Shown here in pieces: positions 9,123 through 17,600 of a stretch of DNA of 64,000 bases. The notes under the pieces are model-generated. The model saw nothing but the letters and a program-made list of their open reading frames with translations, was not told the origin of the DNA and searched no databases. The position numbers and the translations under genes were made by a program. Position 1 is the first letter of the stretch. The number at the start of each line of letters is the position of its first letter. This stretch comes from Streptomyces globosus (lineage in GTDB: Bacteria > Actinomycetota > Actinomycetes > Streptomycetales > Streptomycetaceae), in NCBI RefSeq assembly GCF_003325375.1, contig NZ_CP030864.1:496001-560000 (forward strand), read 5' to 3'.

Positions 9123-10726
9123 CTACTGAAGCAAGATCATCTTTTCGGAGCAGTTCACATCCGGCTCGACCGTAGAGCTGTCGCTTGATCTTCTTGCTCC
9201 GGTTCACGGCACCCTCGATGCTGCCCGAGCTCCAGTCCAGGGTGAGCCCGGCCGTCACGGCGTCAAGGTCCCGGAGCAGGTGGAGTGCGAAGCCGGTGAG
9301 GCCGGGTTGGCTTGCGTCGACTGCGTCGATCCAGGTGGGGAGCCTGGCGCCGAGGCGGCCAGTGAGTGTCTCGCCGAAGGCGCGGACATGTCCGGCAGCG
9401 GTGTCCAGTTCGGGGCAGCGTGCCAGGACATCCTTGAGGGCAGCGTGGTCGGCCTCGCTCAGCGCGGTGGGGTGCCGGGTGAGCCAGCCGGTCACCTGGC
9501 GCACCGTCGGGGGCCGGGGCGGCGCGCCGGCCGGAGCCCCGCGGAGGGTGGCGATGTGGGCGCGGACCATTTGGTGGGTGACGGGTGCGTTGTCGGCGAC
9601 GAGTTCCTTGTGGAGGTGGGTGACGCTGGTGCATCCGGCGGTGAATCGGCGCTCCAGGTAGGGCTTGTAGGGGTCCAGCCTGCTGGGTCGGGGCCGGTTG
9701 TCGCGGATGGTGTCCTGCCAGCGTGCGGCGTTCGCGTACCGGAGGACGGTGTTGAGGCCATAGCCCAGGTGCCGGGCAATCGCCCGGCGCGAGTGACCTT
9801 GAGCAAGAAGTTCGTGGACCAGGGCGTGCGCGGCCTTCTTGCGCTCAGCCCGTCGGCCGACGGGCGCCGGGTCGTCCTGCGGTCGGCCGGAAGTCAGTCG
9901 GGTGGCCTCCGGCAACATGCTGCTGGGCGAAGTGTCGCGCAGGCAGTCGCGATGGGCGGCAACGCAGGTTTCCACGGCTCGGCCGAGGCCCTGCCACAGG
10001 TGGAACCGGTCGGCGACCTGCAGAGCGTCTGGGGCACCGCGTCGTGCTCCCTCGGCGTAGGCGCCGGCCCGGTCCCGGCAGAAGATCTTCACTCCGGGGT
10101 GGCGAATCAGCCAGGCGGCCAGCGGCCCGGCCTCGCGGGTCGGGAGCACGTCGACCACGTTGATGGTCTTCGACGCTGGTCAAGACGGTGGAGTAGGTCT
10201 GGCCGCAGCGGATCGCGAAGTCGTCCACGCCCAGCACGCGCGGAGTACCGCACTGCGGATCGGGCAATGCCATGACCCTCCGTAACAAGGTCATCCGGCC
10301 GGCTCCGAATCCCAGCTGGGCCGCCAGCCGGGCGCCGGCCCGGCCGGCCAGCGCGAGCCCCACTCGCTCCAAGGCGTGGTTGAGCCGCGTGGTGAACCGT
10401 GCGTGCGGGGCAGCCAGCTGCGAGAACGGCTCTGCGAACGTCCGGCGCGGGCAGTCCGCCGACCCGCAGATGAAGCGCCGGACCGTCAGCAGGATCACAA
10501 AGCCCTGCTCAGCGAGCGGAAGGTCCTTCAGCCTGCGCTGGTAGCGGTCGTGGACTCGGTCCGAGAAACGGCCGCAGTCCGGACACACAGAGCCGGCCGC
10601 GCGACCTCTCGCCGCCACCTCGACCGTGCCGAACGCGGCTGTGACCGCCTCGACATCCACATCGTCGATTCCGTCGAACACCAGCGAGTCCCAGAACGGT
10701 GCATCGGTCTGCATGACCAGCACCAT
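9123..10726 (-). pseudogene. ISL3-family transposase, two frameshifts
   Basis: The N-terminal part from 10726 has the zinc-finger cysteines (CPDCGRFSDRVHDRYQRR, CGSADCPRRTF) and the start of the DDE core (RVLGVDDFAIRCGQTYSTVL). A shift near 10165 separates it from VVDVLPTREAGPLAAW onwards (CRDRAGAYAEGAR, QVADRFHLWQGL, IEGAVNRSKKIKRQLYGRAG). A second shift in an A-run near 9145 hides the natural end RKMILLQ with stop at 9123. Only distantly like the other ISL3 copies here. The start could be ATG 10726 or 10714. Confidence 0.8.
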
Positions 10727-11064
10727 CACCGGCCACAACCAGCTGCAGCAGCGGCCGACAGACACCTGAGGGAGCGTCAATTTTAACCGTTGGATGACAA
10801 GGCGTACGCCGTCTCACATGAACCCGCCTCCTCACAATCGAACACCGAGGCCACCTCCGCGACCGCTCCCCAAGCTCTGTGCCAGAACCGAGAACGGAAG
10901 TCGTTTGTCGATGAGCGCGGGAGGCACCCCGAAGGCGACCAAGTCGATGTTCACGAGTTCGGGTTCTGGCTTACTTTCCGTGGAGGGCTGACTGAGTGTG
11001 ATGTCGGTGGTGTGTGGTGGGATGGCCGGACTCTGCTGTCCTGACCTGCTGGGAGACCGCGTTG

Positions 11065-11340
11065 ATGCCCGTGTACTCGTCTCTGACTCACGCCCTGGCT
11101 GCAGCCTTGGTTGATGTCCTGTGGTTCATCGAGGGCAGTGATGACGAGCAGATGGATCCGGACGATGCCGTCAAGGTCCTGGAGGGTGTCGCCCACCTGG
11201 TCAGCCAGCTGTCGAGCGACCAACGGAACGAACTGATCGGTCTGCTCGGGACGATGGCTGAAGCCGAGTCTGACCCCGCGCGGCGGGAGTTCCTGGAAGG
11301 GTTTCCGGAAGGCTTCAGCCTCGTTGATGATGCGGTCTGA
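11065..11340 (+). CDS. 91-aa acidic helical protein, passenger of ISL3 element 2
   Basis: ATG at 11065 follows GGGAG at a good distance. The protein MPVYSSLTHALAAALVDVLWF... is helical and acidic (EGSDDEQMDPDDAVKVLEG, SSDQRNELIGLLGTMAEAE) and ends EGFPEGFSLVDDAV. It resembles the small immunity-like or regulatory proteins found beside toxin genes in actinobacteria, but no family was firmly recognised. It is convergent with the transposase, whose stop lies 9 bp away, and is enclosed by the element's terminal repeats. Confidence 0.75.
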   Translation: MPVYSSLTHALAAALVDVLWFIEGSDDEQMDPDDAVKVLEGVAHLVSQLSSDQRNELIGLLGTMAEAESDPARREFLEGFPEGFSLVDDAV

Positions 11341-11348
11341 CCTGCGCA

Positions 11349-12950
11349 TCACGAGTAGAGCAAGACGCGCTTGCGGAGAAGACGAAAGCCGGCCCGGCCG
11401 AACATCTGGCGTTTGAGCATCTTGATCCGGTTAACGTGGCCTTCGACGACCCCGGAACTCCAGGGCAGGGTGAGGCCGGCGACGACTGCATCGCGGTCAC
11501 GGTCGATGCCTGCGGCGAGCGTATGGAGGCCGGGGAGGTCATCTTGCCGGACGGCGTCAAGCCACTGCGGCAGCCGTTCGCCCTGGCGCTCGGTGAGCAT
11601 CTGCCCGAAGGGGCGGACGTGGCCAGTGAGGGCGTCCAGTTCAGGGCAGTGGACCAGAACGGCCTTGAGCCGAAGGTGCTCCGTCTCGGTGAGGTTCTCC
11701 GGCCGACGGAGGATCCATCCGGCGACGACCCGGGGTGACGGTGGCCGAGCCGTGACGGGGCCTGGCGAGAGCCGCTTCTCCCGGAAATAGGCGCGGACCC
11801 GCTGGTAGCTGCCCTGATAGCCGAGCGGCGCGATCTCCTCCCATACCATCCAGGCGTTCGTGCAGCCTTGGTTCCAGCGGTCATCCAGGTAGGGCTTGAA
11901 GGCGTCGAGTTTGGATGGCCGGCCCTGCCACTGCCCCTGGAACAGTTCCTCCGGGGTGGCTGCGTCAGCGAGGAGCTTGACGGTGCGGGAGGTTATCCGG
12001 AGTTGGCGGCGGATCGCCCTCCGGCTGAGCCCGGCGGCGAGCAGTTCGTGGACGGTGGCGTGGTTGGCACGGGTGCGGTCAGCGAAGCGGTGTCCCCTCG
12101 GCCAGGGCGAGCCGGAGGGGTCTTCGAACTTCTCCGGCTCGGGGGCAGGCTGGGCTGGATCTGGCGCCAGAACCTGCAGGCATCCGCGGTGGTCTGCGAC
12201 GCACCGCTCTGCAGCCTCGCTCAGGTTGTGCCAAAGATGCCACCGGTCCGCGACCTGCACCGCCTGCGGCGCCCCAGCCGTGGCACCTTCGGCGAAGAAC
12301 GGTGCCCGATCGCGGCAGACCACCTCCACCCCGGGCCGTTTCGCGAGCCAAGCCGCGAGGCTGGACGCCTCACGGTCGGGCAGCAGGTCCACTGGACGCC
12401 GACTTTCGACGTCGACCAGGACAGTCCCGTAGTGACGCCCTTTGCGGGTCGCATACTCATCGACACCGACCACCCGCGGGGCTGGAACTTCGGGGTCAGG
12501 TAACGCTTCGACCAGCCGCAGCACAGTGCTGCGGTTCACGGACACGCCGAATACGCGCGCCAGGCGAGCACCAGCCCGACCGGCAAGCGCGAGGCCGACC
12601 GCGGCCAGTGTCGACCGCAGGCGCTCGGTCCGCCGGCCGTACCGACGGGTCAAGCCTGGCAGCTGTTCCGCGAAGGTCCGTCGCCCGCACGAAATGACCG
12701 GGCAGAGGAACCTGCGGACGCGTAAACAAAGAGCGACCCGTCCGCCTCCGCTGGGCACATCAGCTGGAAACCGCAGGTAGGAGCTGTGAATCCGCCGTGA
12801 CCAGATCCCGCATCCGGGACAGACGGCCCCGGGTACCGTGCTTCGGGCCTCTATACGTACCGCCTCGTCGTTCACGGTCACGGACAGCACCGCCACGTCG
12901 GCGATCGACGGGAACAGCAACTCCTCCAGTCGGAGCACCATTTCTTCCAC
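11349..12950 (-). CDS. ISL3-family transposase (intact)
   Basis: The 533-residue protein has all ISL3 blocks in order: an N-terminal zinc finger (CPGCGIWSRRIHSSYLR and CPVISCGRRTF), the GLALAGRAGARL helix, the DDE core (RVVGVDEYATRKGRHYGTVL with catalytic Asp, CRDRAPFFAEGA, QVADRWHLWHNL), an inserted helix-turn-helix (LSRRAIRRQLRITSRTVK) and the C-terminal VVEGHVNRIKMLKRQMFGRAG block, which carries the last acidic residue. The start is GTG 12950 or ATG 12941. It is the only uninterrupted ISL3 transposase in the array and could mobilise neighbours with similar ends. Confidence 0.92.
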   Translation of the reverse strand: MEEMVLRLEELLFPSIADVAVLSVTVNDEAVRIEARSTVPGAVCPGCGIWSRRIHSSYLRFPADVPSGGGRVALCLRVRRFLCPVISCGRRTFAEQLPGLTRRYGRRTERLRSTLAAVGLALAGRAGARLARVFGVSVNRSTVLRLVEALPDPEVPAPRVVGVDEYATRKGRHYGTVLVDVESRRPVDLLPDREASSLAAWLAKRPGVEVVCRDRAPFFAEGATAGAPQAVQVADRWHLWHNLSEAAERCVADHRGCLQVLAPDPAQPAPEPEKFEDPSGSPWPRGHRFADRTRANHATVHELLAAGLSRRAIRRQLRITSRTVKLLADAATPEELFQGQWQGRPSKLDAFKPYLDDRWNQGCTNAWMVWEEIAPLGYQGSYQRVRAYFREKRLSPGPVTARPPSPRVVAGWILRRPENLTETEHLRLKAVLVHCPELDALTGHVRPFGQMLTERQGERLPQWLDAVRQDDLPGLHTLAAGIDRDRDAVVAGLTLPWSSGVVEGHVNRIKMLKRQMFGRAGFRLLRKRVLLYS

Positions 12951-13080
12951 GGGCCGAACTGCCAGCTACACCGCACCCGGTACGGGCCAGTTCCGGGCAA
13001 ACTTCCCCAGGGCCCACTCGCCCCACAACCGTCACGCAGCGTGCATGCTCCACCGGAAAGTGAGCCAGAACCCGAACCCG

Positions 13081-13772
13081 GGTTCTGGCTCAGGTTCTGT
13101 GGACTGGCCACGCTGAGTCACGGATCGGCGGGCGGCCACGAACGGGCACGGTGGAGAACATCAGCCCGGAACCGGAGCTCAGCTTGGGTGGGGCTGCCTC
13201 AGCCGGGGCGACCTGATATGAGTTGATCATGAATGCTGAAACTCTTGCCCCGATGGAACGCCTACTCGCAGAGCGGGCTTGCGAGCGGCTGGTCGTCGAG
13301 TTCGTCCACCGGCTCGACCTCGGGGACCCGGGCTCGGTGGCGGAGCTCTTCACACAGGACGGCATCTGGGAATGGCCCGCCGGCGACCGCCGCATCGCGG
13401 GTCACGACGCCCTGCGCACCTACTTCGGCAACCGGCCCGCAGACCGACTCTCACGCCGCATATGCACCAACATCCTGGTCAACGTGACCTCTGCGGACAC
13501 CGCCTCCGCCGCCACCTACTTCACCACGTACCGGGTCGACGGCTACAGCGAGGGCCTCATACCGCCGCGGCCCCCGGTTCAGGTGGGTCACTACGAAGAC
13601 ACCTTCCGCAAGGTGGACGACACCTGGCTGCTCACCACGCGGACTCTCTTCCTCTCCTTTGCCGGTCCCACCGAACGCCTCGACGGGCCCGGCCAGTCAT
13701 GATCACGGCTCCCAGCCGACCGAGAGTCCTGCGTCACGGGGAGTGACACTCCACAGAAGTTGCGCCAGAACC
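13081..13772 (+). mobile_element. ISL3-type non-autonomous unit (element 4) carrying a SnoaL-like gene
   Basis: The left end (GGTTCTGGCTCAGGTTCTGT from 13081) and the reverse complement of the right end (GGTTCTGGCGCAACTTCTGT ending at 13772) match at about 22 of 26 positions. There is no transposase inside, only one gene. The 8 bases after its right end (CGAGTTGG) nearly equal the 8 bases before element 2 (CGAGTTCG). Confidence 0.7.
13229..13702 (+). CDS. SnoaL-like / NTF2-like fold protein
   Basis: The 157-residue protein matches the SnoaL-like domain layout: an N-terminal helix pair (LLAERACERLVVEFVHRLDLG), the loop DPGSVAELFTQDGIWEWPAG, IAGHDALRTYFGNR, and a beta-sheet ending VGHYEDTFRKVDDTWLLTTRTLFLSF. 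Such proteins form cone-shaped dimers and include polyketide cyclases, isomerases and dehydratases; activity cannot be assigned here. ATG at 13229 is preferred over the TTG at 13223. The gene is completely enclosed by ISL3-type terminal repeats without a transposase. Confidence 0.88.
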   Translation: MNAETLAPMERLLAERACERLVVEFVHRLDLGDPGSVAELFTQDGIWEWPAGDRRIAGHDALRTYFGNRPADRLSRRICTNILVNVTSADTASAATYFTTYRVDGYSEGLIPPRPPVQVGHYEDTFRKVDDTWLLTTRTLFLSFAGPTERLDGPGQS

Positions 13773-13819
13773 CGAGTTGGGAGGCACCCGCCGCTGAGCC
13801 GATGGGTACATGTACTGGG

Positions 13820-13951
13820 GTGCCCAGACTCCAGTGGCCGAGCATCGTGGAACGTGCTGCCGAGATCGTCACCAGTTACCGCCAGGTCGGTGGCTGCACG
13901 CTTCGCCAGGCGTTCTGCCCACGGTTTGAGGCTGTCTCAGCGAACGGGTAA
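13820..13951 (+). pseudogene. N-terminal remnant of a phage/plasmid-type protein
   Basis: GTG at 13820 opens VPRLQWPSIVERAAEIVTSY and then TLRQAF before sense is lost. This resembles the start of a family of actinobacterial phage and mobile-element proteins that open with MPRLxWxxIVERAAEIV and TLRQLFYRLVAAGL. The rest of the gene is missing; an IS3 element starts 10 bp downstream. Family recall is from memory and the fragment is short. Confidence 0.45.
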
Positions 13952-13993
13952 TCGCGTCGCTGAAGTTTCCCCGTGATCTTGGACACTCGTTCG

Positions 13994-14880
13994 TTATGCC
14001 GCGAGGGCGTGTTGATGTCGCTGTCTGGTCTCGGCCGGTGTGAGGTAGCCGAAGATCTTGTGCTTGCGCAGGCGGCGGCGGTTGTAGAAGGTCTCGATGA
14101 AGGTGAAGACCTCGGCGCGGGCGGTGGCCCGGTCGGGCCAGGTCCGGGTTCCGATCTCTTCCTTGAGCAGGGCCCAGAAACTCTCCGCTGCGGCGTTGTC
14201 GAAACACGATCCGGTACGTCCGCAATTCTGTCGTAGCCCCAACTGGTCTATTCGGTCGTGGGATTGAGCTGAGATGTACTCGCTGCCGCGATCGCTGTGG
14301 ATCACGCATCCGGGCTCCAGACCGCCTCGGCCATGGGCCATGTCGAGGGCGTCGACGACGAGCTCGGCCGGTGGTGGTCGGCCATGGCGTAGCCGACGAT
14401 CTCGCGGGTGGCCAGGTCGAGCCAGCAGGCGAGGTAGAGCCAGCCCTCGGCCGTCGGGAGGTAGGTGATGGCGCCGACCAGCCGGGTGCCGGGGCGCTCG
14501 GCGTGGAAGTCGCGGCCGATCAGGTCCGGGGCCGGCTTCGCCTTCACATCCGGCCGGGTCAGCGAGCGCCGCTTGCGGCGGGTGACGCCGCGGATGTCGC
14601 GCTCGCGCATGACGCGGGCGATGCGCTTGCGGTTCACCTGGTGCCCCAGACGCCGTAGTTCGGCATGGATGCGCGGGACGCCGTAGGTGTGACGGGAGGC
14701 GATGTGGATCACGGTGATCTCGTGCACGAGTGCGTCGTCGGCCGCTTGGCGGGCCCGGCGGGCGGCCTCGCCCTCGCGCCAGGCGTAGTAGGAGGAGCGG
14801 GTCACGTGCAGCACCCGACACAACAGGACGACCGGGTAGTTCGCCTTCTCCGCGTGGATCAACCGGTACAACACGGTCAC
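13994..14880 (-). pseudogene. IS3-family OrfB transposase, one frameshift
   Basis: orfB starts with GTG at 14880, overlapping the orfA stop as GTGA. It reads VTVLYRLIHAEKANYPVVLL, HTH_21-like HTYGVPRIHAELRRLG, and the DDE core begins VGAITYLPTAEGWLYLACW. Near 14372 the frame shifts after YAMADHHRP; the next frame holds ELVVDALDMA, IHSDRGSEYIS, GSCFDNAAAESFWALLKEE and ends at 13994. The DDE triad is complete across both frames, so the gene is one base away from being intact. Confidence 0.85.
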
Positions 14881-15176
14881 CGGTCGCTCTCCTTCACGAA
14901 TAAGGCCGTCGCTCTTTTCAGGATCTCGATCGTCTGCTGCTGTTCGCGGTTCTCCTTGCGCAGCCGCCACAGTTCCTCGCGCTCGGCGCTGGTCAGCTCG
15001 TCCGGGGCGCCCTCGCCCCGGTCGGCCTTGGCCCGGCGGTACCAGCCGCGCAGGGACTCGGAGCTGATGCCGAGTTCCCGGGCGACGGCCGTGACCGTCT
15101 TGCCCGAGGAGTCGACGAGCGCGATCGCGTCCCGCTTGAACTCCTCGGTGTACCGCTTCGTGTACTTGCTTCCCAC
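14877..15176 (-). CDS. IS3-family OrfA
   Basis: The 99-residue protein starts MGSKYTKRYTEEFKRDAIAL, the usual IS3 orfA opening, followed by the helix-turn-helix VTAVARELGISSESLRGWYRR and a leucine-zipper-like coiled coil (ELWRLRKENREQQQTIEILKRATALF). It supplies DNA binding and dimerisation for the OrfAB transposase. Its stop overlaps the orfB start by GTGA. Confidence 0.92.
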   Translation of the reverse strand: MGSKYTKRYTEEFKRDAIALVDSSGKTVTAVARELGISSESLRGWYRRAKADRGEGAPDELTSAEREELWRLRKENREQQQTIEILKRATALFVKESDR

Positions 15177-15250
15177 CTGGTGCTACTTCCTCTGGAACCT
15201 CAAGCCCCAGTCTCCAGGTGTCCACGATCAAGGGGAAGCTTCAAAGCGGC

Positions 15251-15907
15251 TGCCGTCGCCGAACTCGGACACTCCGGTGCGCTCGAAGTTGGCGATCGAC
15301 CGGCTGGTCGCTCGTCGGGGCATCCACCTGCGGGAGAAGACGCTGTGGCGGATGCTCTACGAGACGTGCGCCCGCTCGGAGGAGGTCTTGGAGGTCAACA
15401 TCGAGGACTTGGACCTGGCCAGCCGCCGCTGCCCGGTGAAGGCGAAGGGCGCCCAGCCCAAGGTCCGCCGCCGCGGCGGCACCCGCAAGGACTACAGGCT
15501 GGAGACAGTCTACTGGGACGCCGGTACCGCCCGGCTGCTGCCCCGGCTGCTCAAGGGCCGCACCCGCGGGCCCGTGTTCGTCACCCACCGCCGTCCCGGC
15601 CCCGGCAAGATCGTCAGCCCGCGCGACGTCTGCCCGGACACCGGGCGCGCCCGCCTCTCTTACGGGCAGGCCCGCGCCCTGCTGGACGATGCAGACCGCA
15701 GTGCGCGGGCCGGGCACGGGCTGGGACCTGCACGAGTACCGCCATTCCGGCCTGACCCATCTCGGTGAGGCCGGGGCCAGCCTGCTGATGCTGATGGCGA
15801 AGTCACGGCACAAGAAGACGGAGAACGTCCGCCGCTACTTCAAGCCGTCCCCGGAGGCAATCGCCAAGGTCACGAGCCTGCTCGCGCCCGGCAACAGCAG
15901 GCGCTGA
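15251..15907 (+). pseudogene. tyrosine recombinase/integrase catalytic domain, truncated and frameshifted
   Basis: The catalytic half of a phage/plasmid-type integrase is visible. SKLAIDRLVARRGIHLREKT leads to the box-I arginine in LYETCARSEEVLEVNIEDLDL, then a lysine-containing beta strand. A shift near 15697 leads to GTGWDLHEYRHSGLTHLGEAG (HxxR) and KSRHKKTENVRRYFKPSPEA (His and catalytic Tyr). The N-terminal core-binding domain is missing; the gene begins at the right end of the IS3 element, which probably cut it. Confidence 0.8.
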
Positions 15908-15955
15908 AGTCCGCTCGGCCTGTCCCGGAGTCGTATTCGCTCGGGCGCATGCGGC

Positions 15956-17149
15956 TCACCGGAGCACGACCGTGACGCCGCACCGTTCGAGGAGCCGCAC
16001 GATGTCCTCGAAGTAGGAGAGTCCGTCCTCCGGACCCTCCACCACGTCCGCCAGCGCGCGGCGCGCGATCTCGGAGTCGTGCCAGGTCAAGGTGAACGGC
16101 GGGGCCACTCCGAATCCACCGCCCAGGCAGTCCTTGAATGCGTTCCACTCCCGGCCGAAGTAGCGGCCGGGCCCGAGTAGGGCCTCGGCGATCGCGCAGT
16201 GCAGCCCGGGAACGTCCGTGACGAACCGGCCGTCGAGGTGGTAGTCGCCGCCGGAGTGGTCCGGCTGGGGCGCGGGCACCCGCCAGGCACGGGTGGTGAG
16301 GTCCAGCCATGCGGCCCTGCCCTGCGAGTCGTACGGCGCCCACAGGTTGGACTCTGCCGGCGGGCCTTGATACCACTCTGCCCAGATCGGGCGGGCCGCC
16401 GGCGATGGCCGGTCGTCGCCGCCATCGGTGAGGGTGATGTCGACGAGCGTGCCGCCGAGCACGGACGGTCGCGCTCCGGTGATGGCCAGGCCCACGGTGC
16501 GGGAGGCCATCACGGCACCCTGACGATCCAGCACCAGGAGGTAGGCCCAGTCCCGCTCCGACCGACGGGGCCGCCGCAGCGCCGCGAGCAGGGGCTCCGA
16601 AGGCTCGCAGCCGATCAGCTCCATCGGAACAGGGGCCGGGTCCGCTCGCGGTTTGAACAGGCCGTCCACGGAGGAGCACTGCCCTGCCCTTGCCGCAGCG
16701 ACTGTCGTTCCTGCGAAGAGCTCGAAGCGCGGCGCCGCAGGCGGTTCGAAGAAGGTCTCCTCGTTTCTGACGCCAGCGCCGAGCACGATGTCGTACCGCG
16801 CCGGATCGGCCGAATGGGGCTGATGGGCCACCACGACCGCATCGACGAGAGTCCACCACTGCACGGGCTTCTCGTCGTCCCAGACCTCGACGCACACGTC
16901 GCCCAGACCTCGTAGCGAGGCATCGGGCTCAGCCAGGACCTCGCTCAGGAGGCCATCGGGTCGGCATCCACGGAGGGTGAGGACCTCCCGCGGGGGCGGG
17001 ACCGGGTCGGCGAACAGTCCTTCGACGCCCGCGCACCTCGCCCAGAGCTGTTCCACGCCGTCTTCGTCCTCCTGAACCAGGAGGTACTTCACCGGGAAGC
17101 CCCGGTTCCACGTGGCGTGATCTGCGATGCGCACCCAACCCCCGAACAT
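15956..17149 (-). CDS. barstar-domain protein with long N-terminal extension
   Basis: The 397-residue protein ends in a barstar-like fold: YHLDGRFVTDVPGLHCAIAE, then ALLGPGRYFGREWNAFKDCL, then FTLTWHDSEIARRAL and a final VRLLERCGVTVVLR strand. Barstar binds and blocks barnase-type ribonucleases; the WNAF-D motif lies on its inhibitor helix. The first 270 residues are not barstar. They contain repeated beta-rich segments with an internal LxGCxPxxPLLxxLRxP-like motif occurring twice (LRGCRPDGLLSEVLAEP and LIGCEPSEPLLAALRRP), suggesting a duplicated recognition domain. No cognate nuclease gene lies next to it; it may be an orphan immunity gene left by mobile DNA. Confidence 0.8.
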   Translation of the reverse strand: MFGGWVRIADHATWNRGFPVKYLLVQEDEDGVEQLWARCAGVEGLFADPVPPPREVLTLRGCRPDGLLSEVLAEPDASLRGLGDVCVEVWDDEKPVQWWTLVDAVVVAHQPHSADPARYDIVLGAGVRNEETFFEPPAAPRFELFAGTTVAAARAGQCSSVDGLFKPRADPAPVPMELIGCEPSEPLLAALRRPRRSERDWAYLLVLDRQGAVMASRTVGLAITGARPSVLGGTLVDITLTDGGDDRPSPAARPIWAEWYQGPPAESNLWAPYDSQGRAAWLDLTTRAWRVPAPQPDHSGGDYHLDGRFVTDVPGLHCAIAEALLGPGRYFGREWNAFKDCLGGGFGVAPPFTLTWHDSEIARRALADVVEGPEDGLSYFEDIVRLLERCGVTVVLR

Positions 17150-17222
17150 GTGAGCAACCTTCGCGCCAACGATACGGACCCGCCTGGCCCACGGAAGACG
17201 GAGGACAGCTACTCGTCCTCGG

Positions 17223-17465
17223 TCACGTCTTGTTGGCGGCGCTCAGATCGCGCAGGGGACGCAAGCCGCCGGGCAGTTCCGGCAGCTGGAACGAGTACCG
17301 GCCGAGCATGTTGACGTGGTGCCGCACGAATGGGGAGAGCCGGGCGACGTCCTCGTCACGGACGTCGAAGCCGTCGGCGCGGAGCTGGGCGATGGCGGCG
17401 TCCATGTACCGGGTGTTGAAGAGCACCAACGCGTTGAGGACCAGGCCGAGCGCGCCGATCTGGTC
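17223..17465 (-). pseudogene. Tn3-family transposase TnpA, C-terminal part (separated)
   Basis: The frame reads DQIGALGLVLNALVLFNTRY, MDAAIAQLRADG, VRDEDVARLSPFVRHHVNML and GRYSFQLPELPGGLRPLRD and stops at 17223. This is the conserved end of Tn3 transposases. It continues directly, at the same aspartate codon, the N-terminal part that ends at 21963. The two halves were separated by insertion of the element at 17466-21962. Confidence 0.9.
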
Positions 17466-17477
17466 TTATCCGAACTA
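17466..17477 (+). repeat. terminal inverted repeat of the two-recombinase element, left
   Basis: TTATCCGAACTA matches the repeat at the other border at 10 of 12 positions. It is a likely recombinase binding arm. The bases just outside, read on the minus strand, are GAC of the tnpA Asp codon. Confidence 0.7.
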
Positions 17478-17600
17478 GCCCAGCTCGGTGGCAGGTCCGC
17501 TTGCGAGCCGTCGTTCACCACGGAAAGTAGTCGTGAGGAAGTTGGGTGGACGGGTTCCGTCGGGCGTGTCGTGCATGTCGTCCGCGCGCGCTCTGCGGTC

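Larger units (their letters stand above)
7511..10889 (-). mobile_element. ISL3-family element 3 with helical-repeat passenger and nested IS5-type insertion
   Basis: The left end (from 7511) and the reverse complement of the right end (to 10889) agree at 27 of 29 positions, both beginning GGTTCTGGCACAGA. Contents from right to left are a frameshifted ISL3 transposase, a passenger gene (8450-9004), and an IS5-type transposase that probably inserted later into the left part. Flanks do not show an obvious 8-bp duplication. Confidence 0.8.
10962..13072 (-). mobile_element. ISL3-family element 2 (intact transposase) with 91-aa passenger
   Basis: The left end (GGTTCTGGCTTACTTTCC from 10962) matches the reverse complement of the right end (GGTTCTGGCTCACTTTCC ending at 13072). 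It carries an unbroken 533-aa transposase and one small convergent gene. The right end is followed after exactly eight bases by the left end of element 4. Confidence 0.85.
13961..15242 (-). mobile_element. IS3-family insertion sequence A
   Basis: The ends form an inverted repeat of about 26 bp (TGAAGTTTCCCC from 13961 and TGAAGCTTCCCC read inward from 15242, then TGATC-TGGACAC in both). Inside are orfA and an orfB that overlap by GTGA. No clear target duplication was found outside the repeats. Confidence 0.8.

Noticed and set aside
13062..13090. Palindrome around CGAACCCG as a regulatory site
   Set aside because: It is the junction of the facing ends of ISL3 elements 2 and 4.
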